A DNA stretch of 31,584 nucleotides from CAZQSS01 sp964596405 (GCA_964596405.1 CAZQSS010000009.1:1-31584); one strand, 5' to 3'; positions 7,043 to 13,690 are shown, counted from the stretch's first letter. Notes: generated by a model not told the origin, from the sequence alone. Program-made: numbers and translations.

Positions 7043-7198
7043 ATGTCTCAAGACAATCTCATAAAGTTAGAGTGCACCGGCTGCAAAAGAGTTAATTATT
7101 TTTCTCACAAAAATAAAAAAACTCTGAAGAATCGTTTGGAGCTCAAGAAATATTGTCGTCACTGCCGCAAGCACGTGGCGCACAAAGAAACCAAATAG
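7043..7198 (+). CDS. rpmG: 50S ribosomal protein L33
   Basis: Start chosen at ATG 7043 (MSQDNLIKLECTGCKR), giving 51 aa, the usual L33 size. A TTG at 7007 would add 12 residues but abuts the tRNA. Zinc-type pairs CTGC and CRHC are visible, with the L33 pattern NYFSHKNKK and LELKKYCRHCRKHVAHKE. L33 is a small large-subunit protein near the E site. It is directly downstream of tRNA-Thr(TGT), a common arrangement, and probably shares its transcript. Confidence 0.95.
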   Translation: MSQDNLIKLECTGCKRVNYFSHKNKKTLKNRLELKKYCRHCRKHVAHKETK

Positions 7199-7203
7199 TT
7201 TAC

Positions 7204-7318
7204 GTTCGCAATTCTCAAATAGTTTTGGAAATTTGAGCTTGTTTCGGATTTCGGACCTGCCTGCCGCCTGCCTGTCCGGTAGGCAGGGTAGGCAAGGTTT
7301 AGAATTTGGGATTTTCAA
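7204..7318. repeat. AT-rich repeat carrying a GC-rich palindrome
   Basis: Related to the repeat at 2525-2667 (TTTGAGCTTGTTTCGGATTTCGG and TTTAGAATTTGGGATTTT words). In the middle is a GC-rich CCTGCCTGCC...GGCAGG module like those at 5805 and 21240. It reads as one repeat with a second palindrome nested inside. No gene. Confidence 0.55.
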
Positions 7319-7323
7319 AGAGT

Positions 7324-7394
7324 GGGGGGTTCGTATAATGGTAGTACTTTGGTCTCCAAAACCAATAGCGTGGGTTCGATTCCTACACCCCCTG
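7324..7394 (+). tRNA. tRNA-Trp (CCA)
   Basis: 71 nt: acceptor GGGGGGT with ACCCCCT (first pair G-T), D-arm GTATAATGGTAGTAC, anticodon stem TTGGT/ACCAA with CCA in the loop, T-arm GTGGGTTCGATTCCTAC. No encoded 3' CCA. The last 20 nt are repeated at 7530-7549. Confidence 0.93.
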
Positions 7395-7433
7395 AATTAA
7401 AAACTTTTCTCGTTTGAGAAGAGTTTTTAATTT
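7395..7433 (+). terminator. Terminator-like hairpin after tRNA-Trp
   Basis: A 17-bp stem (7395-7411 with 7416-7432, one G-T wobble) and a 4-nt loop directly follow the tRNA. Both arms are AT-rich at the base, so it could terminate in either direction or serve as a 3' processing hairpin. Confidence 0.65.
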
Positions 7434-7549
7434 CCAACGAGAATTGTGTGGGAATCGAAGGGCGCGAGAGAAACCGAGCGGGCGAGGTTTTGGTGCGCAG
7501 CGCCCCGGACCGCGAGTCGGAGCGAGCGGGATTCCTACACCCCCTGAAT
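7433..7549 (+). pseudogene. GC-rich insert plus duplicated tRNA-Trp 3' end
   Basis: The 20 nt GATTCCTACACCCCCTGAAT at 7378-7397 recur exactly at 7530-7549. Between the copies is a GC-rich stretch (for example CGCGAGAGAAACCGAGCGGG). Near its start GTGTGGGAATCGAA is nearly the reverse complement of the tRNA T-arm, so the block can fold back on itself. Nothing in it codes. Confidence 0.6.
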
Positions 7550-7576
7550 AAAAAATCGCTTAAAAGGCGGTTTTTT
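7550..7576 (+). terminator. Intrinsic terminator
   Basis: AAAAAATCGC (7550-7559) pairs with GCGGTTTTTT (7567-7576), with one T-G wobble and a 7-nt loop, ending in six T. It closes the tRNA-Trp unit just before the marC promoter. Confidence 0.75.
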
Positions 7577-7578
7577 GG

Positions 7579-7590
7579 TATAATGTAAAT
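7579..7590 (+). promoter_or_regulatory. -10 box for leaderless marC-type gene
   Basis: TATAAT at 7579-7584 is followed by exactly 6 nt and the ATG at 7591, predicting transcription from the start codon itself. No convincing -35 box; the terminator hairpin occupies that place. Confidence 0.6.
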
Positions 7591-8147
7591 ATGATACTGA
7601 GCATTGTTAAAGCTTTTTTTGCCGTCTTTGGGGTGATGGACCCGTTGGGCAATACGCCGGTGTTTTTATCGTTGACTGAACGGCTGGATGAAAAAACTAA
7701 GCGGTCTTTGGCCACCAAGGCGGTGATCCGGGCGGGGATCGTGCTTTTGGTTTTTGTCTTTTTGGGTAACATCATTCTTGATTTTTTTCACATTTCGCTT
7801 CAGAGTTTCCGCATTGCCGGCGGCATAATCTTGCTTTTGATCGGTTTGCAGCTTTTGTTCGGCTTACGTTTTTCCAACGAGCCGGAGATTATGGCTGATG
7901 ATTTGAGTGTCGTGCCGCTCGCCACGCCGCTCATCGCCGGTCCGGGCATGATTACCGCCGTGGTTATCTTTTCCAAAGAATATGGTTATTTAATTACGAT
8001 TATCGGCATCGTGGCCAATCTCGTTTTGTCCTGGGTGTTGTTCCGTTACGCCAATTATATCGTTAAATTTTTGGGCAAGGGCGGCACGTTGATGTTCGTA
8101 AAGTTTATGAGCTTGATTTTAGTGGCCATTGGTGTAGAATTTATTAG
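7591..8147 (+). CDS. MarC family integral membrane protein (cut by gap)
   Basis: 186 residues are visible before the N run, and the family is about 200-210 aa, so only the C-terminus is missing. Family motifs: FAVFGVMDPLGNTPVFLSLT, RIAGGIILLLIGLQLLFG, VVPLATPLIAGPGMITAV. Six membrane segments are expected; five or six are visible. MarC/UPF0056 proteins are inner-membrane proteins. Some archaeal relatives have been linked to neutral amino-acid transport, and the earlier antibiotic-resistance link for E. coli MarC was not upheld. Predicted leaderless. Confidence 0.92.
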
Positions 8148-8247
8148 NNNNNNNNNNNNNNNNNNNNNNNNNNNNNNNNNNNNNNNNNNNNNNNNNNNNN
8201 NNNNNNNNNNNNNNNNNNNNNNNNNNNNNNNNNNNNNNNNNNNNNNN
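8148..8247. other. Assembly gap of 100 N
   Basis: A run of exactly 100 N, a customary placeholder for unknown length. It removes the C-terminus of the MarC-type gene and possibly the start of the next gene. Confidence 0.99.
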
Positions 8248-8248
8248 T

Positions 8249-8638
8249 ATGCCCAAAAGTGAAAAAAGGATAAGTTTCATTTTGGAAAAGCCCAACAAGG
8301 CGAGGTTGCCCCAAGAGATTCGCGACGCCAATATTAATCGTCAGGCCGGGGCCATGCACGATAAGCGTGGCGACCAGGGACCGCAAGAATCCGAGTGGGC
8401 CGAAGACCGGGTGGTTTTGACCGAAAAAGAAAAACGGGATATTTTTGAGCGCGTGCTTAAGGAATTTAACGAGTGGTCTGGGAGCGACAATAAATATATG
8501 AAAACCGCTTCACCCAACGAATTGTTGAATGAAAAAATGTTAAGATTAAAGGCGGCCATTATAGGAGAGTGGCTTGATAAGGAAAATGAGATTTCGAAAT
8601 CTATCTTGGATGATTGGCGGAAAGAGTTGGAGTTTTAA
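8249..8638 (+). CDS. Hypothetical charged protein after the gap
   Basis: 129 aa, no signal peptide or membrane segment, mostly charged helix (VLTEKEKRDIFERVLKEFNEW, KAAIIGEWLDKENEISKSIL). The ATG lies 2 nt after the N run, so the true start may be hidden. I do not recognise a family. The next gene has its own promoter, so it likely ends its transcription unit. Confidence 0.6.
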   Translation: MPKSEKRISFILEKPNKARLPQEIRDANINRQAGAMHDKRGDQGPQESEWAEDRVVLTEKEKRDIFERVLKEFNEWSGSDNKYMKTASPNELLNEKMLRLKAAIIGEWLDKENEISKSILDDWRKELEF

Positions 8639-8677
8639 GTGTTCAATCCTCCGGACAATTTGCCCCAATCAAACAAT

Positions 8678-8706
8678 TTGACAAGCTTGTGGATCTTTGT
8701 TAAGGT
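8678..8706 (+). promoter_or_regulatory. Promoter of the aromatic operon
   Basis: TTGACA (8678-8683), 17-nt spacer, TAAGGT (8701-8706). Predicted +1 near 8713, only 3 nt before the leader-peptide ATG. Confidence 0.75.
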
Positions 8707-8715
8707 ATAGTCACT

Positions 8716-8784
8716 ATGCAAAACATCCAGAAATTTTATTTTTACTTTTACGCCCCCTCAGCCGAGGCACTTGTTTGCATATAA
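8716..8784 (+). CDS. Phe/Tyr leader peptide of an attenuator
   Basis: 22-codon ORF beginning MQNIQK, then FYFYFY (codons 7-12, nt 8734-8751), ending ALVCI before TAA at 8782-8784. Six consecutive codons for the two amino acids whose pathway begins with DAHP synthase, directly upstream of that gene and just before an antiterminator and terminator pair, is the classic layout of a ribosome-mediated attenuator. The peptide itself probably has no other role. Confidence 0.88.
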   Translation: MQNIQKFYFYFYAPSAEALVCI

Positions 8785-8829
8785 ACTTTAAAAATTTTGC
8801 TACAAGAACCTCGGCGACGAGGTTCTTTT
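8761..8829 (+). terminator. Attenuator: antiterminator and terminator
   Basis: Segment 2 GCCGAGGCACTTGT (8761-8774) pairs with segment 3 ACAAGAACCTCGGC (8802-8815) over 14 positions with 2 mismatches. Segment 3 alternatively forms the terminator: AAGAACCTCG (8804-8813), GNRA loop GCGA, CGAGGTTCTT (8818-8827), then T. A ribosome stalled at the Phe/Tyr codons leaves segment 2 free and favours read-through; one finishing at TAA 8782 covers segment 2 and favours termination. Confidence 0.87.
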
Positions 8830-8848
8830 GTTATTATTAAATCTAAGT

Positions 8849-9895
8849 ATGAATGTTACTATCATCAAAAAAATAGCGACTCCGGAAGAAATAATTCGGG
8901 CTCATCCTTTGTCTTTGGCGGGCCAAGGGCAGATTATTAACGACCGCGAAGAGATTAAACAAATTTTAAGCGGTCAAGATAAAAGATTTTTGGTCATCGT
9001 CGGTCCGTGCTCGGCTTGGCCTTCTGAAGCTGTATTGGAATACGCCCGGCGGCTTAAAAAATTGAATGACGAAATAAAAGACGGGGTAAAACTGGTGATG
9101 CGGGTTTATATTCAAAAACCGCGCACCGCCAAGGGCTGGACCGGGCCGGTCAATCAACCCAATCCGTATCAACCGGCCGATATCAGTGAAGGCATCAAAT
9201 ATGCTCGGAACCTGATGATAAAAATTATTGAAATGGGATTACCCATTGCCGACGAGGCTCTTTTTACACACAACGCTAAAGGTTTTATTGAGCTTTTAAG
9301 TTGGGTGGCGATTGGCGCGCGAAGCGTGGAAGACCAAGAGCATCGCGTTTTTGCCTCAGCCGTCGGTTGTCCGGTGGGTATGAAAAACAGCACGAGCGGA
9401 TCAATTGAAATTGGCGTTAACGGCATTGTGGCCGCGCAACATCCGCACATTGCTGTTTTTCACGGCTACCAAGTAGAAACCAAGGGCAATCCTTACGCGC
9501 ATTTGGTTTTACGCGGCGGTTCCAGCGGCCCGAATTACAGTGTCGAACATTTGTTGTCAGCCAAAGAGTTGATGGAAAAAAATGCGGTTAAGAATTCGGC
9601 TATTATTATTGACGCCAGTCATGACAATTGTAAAGTTGATGGTAAAAAAGATTTTCGTCGTCAATCTCAGGTGGTGCGCGAAACCATTGGAAATCTAAAA
9701 AAACAGCCGGAGTTAAAAAACATGGTTAAAGGATTTATGCTGGAGAGTTTTATCAAAGGTGGCAATCAAAACCACGAGAGCCTGACACCGGAGACCGTTG
9801 ATCGTAGCGGACTTTCTATCACCGATCCGTGTTTAAGTTGGGAAGAAACCGAACAGATACTAAAAGAATTAAGAGATTACGTTTATGAAAGATAG
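8849..9895 (+). CDS. aroG: 3-deoxy-7-phosphoheptulonate (DAHP) synthase, type I
   Basis: First enzyme of the shikimate pathway: condenses phosphoenolpyruvate and erythrose 4-phosphate. Start chosen at ATG 8849, giving 348 aa, typical of the AroF/G/H family; a TTG at 8828 lies in the terminator. Motifs: VGPCS (about 51-55), KPRTAKGWTGP, GARSVEDQEHR, CPVGMKNSTSG, YAHLVLRGGSSGPNYS and DASHDN with the metal-binding His. The isoenzyme class (aroF, aroG or aroH) cannot be fixed from sequence; the FYFYFY leader suggests control by Phe and Tyr. It overlaps tyrA by 11 nt. Confidence 0.95.
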   Translation: MNVTIIKKIATPEEIIRAHPLSLAGQGQIINDREEIKQILSGQDKRFLVIVGPCSAWPSEAVLEYARRLKKLNDEIKDGVKLVMRVYIQKPRTAKGWTGPVNQPNPYQPADISEGIKYARNLMIKIIEMGLPIADEALFTHNAKGFIELLSWVAIGARSVEDQEHRVFASAVGCPVGMKNSTSGSIEIGVNGIVAAQHPHIAVFHGYQVETKGNPYAHLVLRGGSSGPNYSVEHLLSAKELMEKNAVKNSAIIIDASHDNCKVDGKKDFRRQSQVVRETIGNLKKQPELKNMVKGFMLESFIKGGNQNHESLTPETVDRSGLSITDPCLSWEETEQILKELRDYVYER

Positions 9896-10598
9896 AATAA
9901 CTTTTGGTATTATCGGTCGGGGTCGATTTGGCGCGCTTTGGGCGCGATGCCTTGGCCGTTTGGGCCGCGTTGTTGTCTGCGGCCGGAAGAGTTCGCCGGC
10001 TTTATTTAAAAAAGCGATGGCGGCGGATATTTTATTTTTAGCCGTGCCGATTTCACAGATGGAAAAATGTTGTCGCCGGATTTCGCCTTTTTTAGGGCCG
10101 CGAACCATCGTGGCCGACGTCTGTTCAGTTAAAGAATATCCGGCTAAAATTATGCGGCGAATTTTGCCGGGTACCCAACCCATTGTCGCCACCCACCCCT
10201 TGTTTGGGCCCGATTCGGTGGCGCGTTTGGGTTTGCCGGGGCAAAAGATAGTGGTTTCTGTTTTGCGCGCTTCGGCTAAACAAAAAGCTTTTTTTGAAAG
10301 TATTTTCAAGACTTTGAAATTGAAAATTATTCACGCCACGCCAGAAGAGCATGACCGGCAGATGGCCCGATCACAGGCCTTGGTGCATTTTATCGGCCGC
10401 GGTCTCCAGTCTCTCAATTTACAGCCGCAAGAAATCTCCACGCCGGACTACCAGTTTCTTTTGCGGATGAACGATATGGTAACCCACGACACCCGGCAAC
10501 TTTTTTTGGACATGCAGCGTTATAACCGTTTTGCCAAAAAAATCAGGCAGAGATTCTTGAATGATTTGAAAAGAATTAACTCAAAAATACAGCGTTGA
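9885..10598 (+). CDS. tyrA: Prephenate dehydrogenase
   Basis: 237 aa, a short monofunctional TyrA. N-terminal Rossmann fold with FGIIGRGRFGALWARCLG (GRGRFG dinucleotide motif, residues 11-16), then LAVPISQME, ATHPLFGPDS and EEHDRQMARSQALVHFIGRGL, the conserved catalytic-domain His region. It oxidatively decarboxylates prephenate (or arogenate) toward tyrosine; cofactor and substrate preference are not decidable here. Translationally coupled to the DAHP synthase gene by an 11-nt overlap and therefore under the same attenuator. Ends tail to tail with the next gene, 1 nt apart. Confidence 0.92.
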   Translation: MKDRITFGIIGRGRFGALWARCLGRLGRVVVCGRKSSPALFKKAMAADILFLAVPISQMEKCCRRISPFLGPRTIVADVCSVKEYPAKIMRRILPGTQPIVATHPLFGPDSVARLGLPGQKIVVSVLRASAKQKAFFESIFKTLKLKIIHATPEEHDRQMARSQALVHFIGRGLQSLNLQPQEISTPDYQFLLRMNDMVTHDTRQLFLDMQRYNRFAKKIRQRFLNDLKRINSKIQR

Positions 10599-10599
10599 C

Positions 10600-11928
10600 T
10601 TATTTTTTCAAATCGGCCATGTCTTCTTCATATTGTTTGGTCAGTTCCAGCACGTTGTCGGCGTAAAATCTGTATTTTAAATTTATTGAGCCGGCAAAAT
10701 ATTTCATAGCGGCATTCCAGTGGCCTTTATCCGTGCCATTGGCCCCGTCGCCCGTGAGTTTAATGGCGGAGGCGGTAAAAGCATCGCGAATATCCCAAGG
10801 GTTGGCCGGTGTTTTGCCGGTTATACTCGAAACTTTATTTTTGTAGCCCATCCAAGTGGAGGGGATAAATTGAGCCGGACCCATGGCGCCGCCCCAACCA
10901 AACTGTTTTCCGTTTTTGTCGCGCAGGGGGCAGGATACGGGCGTAATATCCGGATCCAGCCCCAACTCTTTGGTGATAGTTAAAAATGGTTTTTGGTCGC
11001 GATCCGGTTTCATCACTACTTTCCAGCTTTTTGTCGGCGGATCACCCAAGCGGTTGCAGGTGCCCACATTTTTACCCAAATTTGATTCCTGGGTTAACAC
11101 CGCCAACAGAAACGCGGGCTTGATGCCGGTGAGCTTGGCAATCCATTCGGCCATTACCACCGCGTCGCCAAAAGTAATTTGTTTGCCCACGTTAAACAGT
11201 TCATAAATTCTGTTTCGGATTTGGGCCGCTCTTTGTTTAGTGTCATTGAGGGTGGACTGATAATTGCTTTCTTTGCCTTTGGTTTCTTGCAGTAAAGTGG
11301 TTTGCTCCGAAAGTTTGCCGCGCAAGGCTTGTTCCTGAATAGTCTTTAAAGATAAAAGATTTTTAGCGTCAGTTTGTTGGACGCCGTAAATAGTTTGTTG
11401 CTTTTCCAGCTCGATTTTTGTAGTTTTTGTTTCCGTTAAGATGAGATTTAAATTTTCCAGGAGGTTGGAATAATTTTCCAATTCAGTAAAATACTCCGAA
11501 AGACCGCCTTTGGCAAAAAACGTCAAGAATAACAGTTCGTGGTCTTTTTGATTTACCAGGCTCAATTGGCTACTGAGCTGATTTTTAAGTCTTTCGATCT
11601 TTTTAAGGCTTTGGTCAATGGAAGTTTCAGTTACTGATATCTTCGTGTCCAGGTCTTTTATTTTAATTGAAGTGGCTTTGATCTGAAGACGCAGACCGGC
11701 CTGTTGATTTTTTAACTGATTGATTTTATTGGTTAAGGTTTTTTTCTCGCCCTGGGTTTGTTTGAGCTGTTGTTCCAGTTCGGTTATTTGTTTTTCAATA
11801 TCCTGGAGTTCTTGTTCCAGCTGGCGTTGGGTTTGCGTATTGTCCAACGCCAAAACAGCGCCGTTTATAGGCATTACTAAAACGAGTAGGGCAAAGATAA
11901 TAATTATTGATTTGGTTTTATTGGTCAT
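10600..11928 (-). CDS. Coiled-coil lytic transglycosylase-like protein
   Basis: 442 aa. Signal peptide at residues 1-28 (IIIIFALLVLVMPINGAVLALD), a long coiled coil at about 30-245 like EnvC-type murein hydrolase regulators, and a C-terminal SLT/MltB-like domain. That domain carries LLAVLTQESNLGKNVG (catalytic Glu), GAMGPAQFIPSTW and a Tyr region AAMKYFAGSINLKYRFYADN. Such enzymes cleave the glycan strands of peptidoglycan outside the membrane. The coiled coil may place the enzyme or bind division factors. It has its own leaderless promoter. Confidence 0.9.
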   Translation of the reverse strand: MTNKTKSIIIIFALLVLVMPINGAVLALDNTQTQRQLEQELQDIEKQITELEQQLKQTQGEKKTLTNKINQLKNQQAGLRLQIKATSIKIKDLDTKISVTETSIDQSLKKIERLKNQLSSQLSLVNQKDHELLFLTFFAKGGLSEYFTELENYSNLLENLNLILTETKTTKIELEKQQTIYGVQQTDAKNLLSLKTIQEQALRGKLSEQTTLLQETKGKESNYQSTLNDTKQRAAQIRNRIYELFNVGKQITFGDAVVMAEWIAKLTGIKPAFLLAVLTQESNLGKNVGTCNRLGDPPTKSWKVVMKPDRDQKPFLTITKELGLDPDITPVSCPLRDKNGKQFGWGGAMGPAQFIPSTWMGYKNKVSSITGKTPANPWDIRDAFTASAIKLTGDGANGTDKGHWNAAMKYFAGSINLKYRFYADNVLELTKQYEEDMADLKK

Positions 11929-11934
11929 GCTGTA

Positions 11935-11963
11935 AGAATATCATTTTGGGGCATCTTTTTCAA
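11935..11963 (-). promoter_or_regulatory. Leaderless promoter of the transglycosylase gene
   Basis: On the minus strand: TTGAAA (11963-11958), 17-nt spacer, TATTCT (11940-11935), then exactly 6 nt to the ATG at 11928. The predicted +1 is the start codon. Confidence 0.75.
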
Positions 11964-11980
11964 GACAGATGGCTTTTGTT

Positions 11981-12013
11981 GTCATTCTGAGCCAAGCCGA
12001 AGAATCCCTCTCG
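11981..12013. repeat. REP-like repeat, partial copy
   Basis: GTCATTCTGAGCCAAGCCG and AAGAATC match the left half of the palindromic repeat at 30067-30131. Only one arm is present here. Confidence 0.6.
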
Positions 12014-12026
12014 CGATTGATGTAAA

Positions 12027-12057
12027 AACAAAAAAACCGACACGTTGGTGTCGGTTT
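12027..12057 (-). terminator. Terminator of the small-gene pair, GTTG-type loop
   Basis: AAACCGACAC (12034-12043) and GTGTCGGTTT (12048-12057) form a perfect 10-bp stem around a 4-nt loop (GTTG on plus), followed on the minus strand by a T-rich tail. The loop recurs in the terminators at 15193 and 19506. Confidence 0.9.
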
Positions 12058-12066
12058 CGGGGTTGT

Positions 12067-12546
12067 TTAGGCAGAGCCGATTTTGGTCGGAGTGCCGTCG
12101 GGCGATCCGAATCCGCCGGGGAGGAAAAGCATTTCGGGCTGTGGGGGCAGAGCGACGATTTTGAAGCCCTTACAGCAGAAGAACCCATCTATTTCTTCAT
12201 TGGCGTACCGCAGACGTTCTTGAACAAGGGCGGACAAGGTTTGCTGCAGAGCGTCGAGAACGATGTTTGCCGTGATTAGGTCTTGTTCCAGATCCGGCGA
12301 TATTGGCGGCTGGCAAGTGCAGGCGTTAACGCAGGCGACGCCGCAGTCGCAGGGCGGGAGTATTTGTTCCGCCCCCTGAATGACAGTTCTGATGACGGTA
12401 TAGACTGCTTTTTCCAGCGGCGTCATTTCACCGATGACAGTTCCATCCGGATCAATTTCTTGTTCCGGTTCAATGAAGTTGCCCGAGGCCAGCACCTCGG
12501 TTATTTTTGCCAGGAACGTGTTTTTCAGCGTTTCATCCGGTGTCAT
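12067..12546 (-). CDS. Small accessory protein with Cys-rich insert, paralogue of neighbour
   Basis: 159 aa, no signal peptide. Shares with the upstream gene the words LASG.FIEP, (I/L)GEM and EKAVY near the N-terminus and GFKIV near the C-terminus, so the two are tandem paralogues. It differs by a Cys-rich insert (CDCGVACVNACTCQ, about residues 77-90), possibly a metal site or disulfide cluster, and a Gly/Pro-rich tail. It starts within the stop of its neighbour (4-nt overlap) and has a good ribosome site (AAGGAG). GC content and codon choice look higher than in the core genes. Family not recognised. Confidence 0.72.
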   Translation of the reverse strand: MTPDETLKNTFLAKITEVLASGNFIEPEQEIDPDGTVIGEMTPLEKAVYTVIRTVIQGAEQILPPCDCGVACVNACTCQPPISPDLEQDLITANIVLDALQQTLSALVQERLRYANEEIDGFFCCKGFKIVALPPQPEMLFLPGGFGSPDGTPTKIGSA

Positions 12547-12947
12547 TGTTTTTCTCCTTTGGTTGGATTGGGACAGCGCGACTTGACGATTTTGAAGCCT
12601 CGGCGGAATCCCAGTCTTGCGGTGAGCGGCAAATTTAACCGATCATAGAGCAGTTCCTGGATAGTCTTTTTTAAGATATCAAAATGATGGCATCCAATCT
12701 GGAACATGGCCAATTGCTTGGGCGTGATAATGGGCATTTCGTTGGTTTTTGCGTCTGCTTTTGGCTGGACTTCGTCTATAATTTGCCTGCCGGCAGAATA
12801 AACCGCCTTTTCCACCGCGCTCATCTCTCCCAAAACCTCTTCATCTATAGCCGCTTCTTTTAACGGCTCAATGAATTGGCCGGAAGCCAAAATCGCGTTG
12901 ATCCTAGCAATTAAATGCTTGTCCAATCCTTCTACCCAAGACTTCAT
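12543..12947 (-). CDS. Small accessory protein, tandem paralogue
   Basis: 134 aa, no signal peptide or membrane segment. Begins MKSWVEGLDKHLIARINAIL. Shared with its partner: AILASGQFIEP, VLGEMSAVEKAVYSAGRQII and RLGFRRGFKIVK. The ribosome site is strong (ATGAGGAGAAC, 6-10 nt before ATG), unlike most core genes here. First gene of a two-gene operon ending at the terminator at 12034. Function unknown; small size, strong signals and island context suggest an exchangeable accessory gene. Confidence 0.72.
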   Translation of the reverse strand: MKSWVEGLDKHLIARINAILASGQFIEPLKEAAIDEEVLGEMSAVEKAVYSAGRQIIDEVQPKADAKTNEMPIITPKQLAMFQIGCHHFDILKKTIQELLYDRLNLPLTARLGFRRGFKIVKSRCPNPTKGEKQ

Positions 12948-12989
12948 TTTGTTCTCCTCATGTTGAATTGTGTAAAGTTCGCTCTACTA

Positions 12990-13018
12990 ACTTAATCATA
13001 TTGAGGGGATTATGTCAA
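12990..13018 (-). promoter_or_regulatory. Probable promoter of the paralogue pair
   Basis: Minus-strand TTGACA (13018-13013), 17-nt spacer, TTAAGT (12995-12990). The -10 match is moderate. Predicted 5'UTR of about 36 nt. Confidence 0.5.
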
Positions 13019-13043
13019 CCCCGTTACAGTTTCAGCTTTTTTA

Positions 13044-13072
13044 TTGACAAGACGGTTTATTGTCGTTAAACT
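13044..13072 (+). promoter_or_regulatory. Promoter of the 105-aa protein gene
   Basis: TTGACA (13044-13049), 17-nt spacer, TAAACT (13067-13072); predicted +1 near 13079. Divergent from the promoter at 12990-13018. Confidence 0.75.
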
Positions 13073-13116
13073 TGTCATTAGAAGCGCGCTTCAATAAAAT
13101 CAACCGGGAGGCGACA

Positions 13117-13434
13117 ATGGAGGCCAGAATTTATCGTGTTCACAATCTCAGGATCGCTGGCGTCGGTGGCAGTCCGCGTCCGGAAGCAGTGGCGGTGGTA
13201 GGGGATTATGTGATTTTTAATTTGGATAGTCCCGAAGTTTACAAGGGTCCTCTGCGGAAGTTTCTGCGCGAAAACGGCTATGTCGCCCAGACGCGCCTGG
13301 TGGGCAAAACCATTCTGCCCGATTGGGTCGTTGGCGACAGGATCAACGCTCTTTGTCGCCACGGCAACCGCGGCGACGCGCTGAAGAAGCTGGTTCGTCA
13401 GCACATCAAATACCTGGTTCCCAAGAGGCTGTAA
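13117..13434 (+). CDS. Small accessory protein, 105 aa
   Basis: Start chosen at ATG 13117 because GGGAGG lies 5 nt upstream and the promoter places +1 near 13079; the longer frame from 13060 would begin before that +1. Begins MEARIYRVHNLRIAGVGG, no signal peptide, mixed strand and helix, basic C-terminus (LKKLVRQHIKYLVPKRL). Family not recognised. Its last codons and stop are built into the terminator hairpin. GC-richer than core genes; same design as the other small genes (consensus promoter, strong ribosome site, strong terminator). Confidence 0.75.
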   Translation: MEARIYRVHNLRIAGVGGSPRPEAVAVVGDYVIFNLDSPEVYKGPLRKFLRENGYVAQTRLVGKTILPDWVVGDRINALCRHGNRGDALKKLVRQHIKYLVPKRL

Positions 13435-13447
13435 CAGCCTCTTTTTT
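13423..13447 (+). terminator. Terminator with the stop codon in its loop
   Basis: AAGAGGCTG (13423-13431), loop TAA (the stop codon, 13432-13434), CAGCCTCTT (13435-13443), T-run to 13447. A perfect 9-bp stem. Confidence 0.9.
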
Positions 13448-13460
13448 GTCCGCCACAAAA

Positions 13461-13532
13461 CTCTGGGGGAAGGAATCGAACCTTCACTATCCCCGTTAAC
13501 AGCGGGGCGTTTTACCATTAAGCTACCCCAGA
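13461..13532 (-). tRNA. tRNA-Asn (GTT)
   Basis: 72 nt on the minus strand: acceptor TCTGGGG with CCCCAGA, D-arm GCTTAATGGTAAAAC, anticodon stem CCCCG/CGGGG with GTT in the loop, T-arm GAAGGTTCGATTCCTTC. No encoded CCA. Flanking bases extend the acceptor helix by about 6 bp (CAAAAC on plus before it, GTTTTG after it). Transcribed from the promoter at 13691-13719 through a leader containing an Asn-codon ORF and a terminator. Confidence 0.96.
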
Positions 13533-13582
13533 GTTTTGGCGCGGAATTTACCCCGCCATGCGGCGGGATTGTAACTGTTTAC

Positions 13583-13634
13583 AAAAATTCCCCGTTTGTG
13601 GCGGGGAATCTAGAATAAGAAAAACTGCCCGCCA
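13583..13634 (-). terminator. Putative attenuator before tRNA-Asn
   Basis: Minus strand. The terminator is ATTCCCCG (13609-13602), a 7-nt loop, CGGGGAAT (13594-13587), then a T-run. Upstream, TGGCGGG (13634-13628) is perfectly complementary to CCCGCCA (13605-13599) inside the 5' arm and loop of that terminator, so forming one excludes the other. TGGCGGG starts 2 nt after the leader-peptide stop, where a terminating ribosome would cover it. Confidence 0.75.
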
Positions 13635-13636
13635 GA

Positions 13637-13684
13637 CTAAGGGTTATTATTGTTATTATTTGATTTTAGGGCAAGCTGAATCAT
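13637..13684 (-). CDS. Leader peptide with six Asn codons
   Basis: ORF of 15 codons, MIQLALKSNNNNNNP, then TAG (13639-13637). Asn codons 9-14 are AAT AAT AAC AAT AAT AAC. The ATG at 13684 lies exactly 6 nt after the -10 box TATACT, so the message is predicted leaderless, as for genes at 6173, 7591 and 11928. The only gene downstream on this strand before another promoter is tRNA-Asn. Most simply, it is the sensing peptide of an attenuator responding to Asn-tRNA supply. Confidence 0.78.
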   Translation of the reverse strand: MIQLALKSNNNNNNP

Positions 13685-13690
13685 AGGTTA

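Noticed and set aside
13540..13570. Hairpin CCCGCC-ATGC-GGCGGG as the main tRNA-Asn terminator
   Set aside because: No T-run on the minus strand after it; it lies between attenuator and tRNA and more likely is a repeat or processing hairpin.
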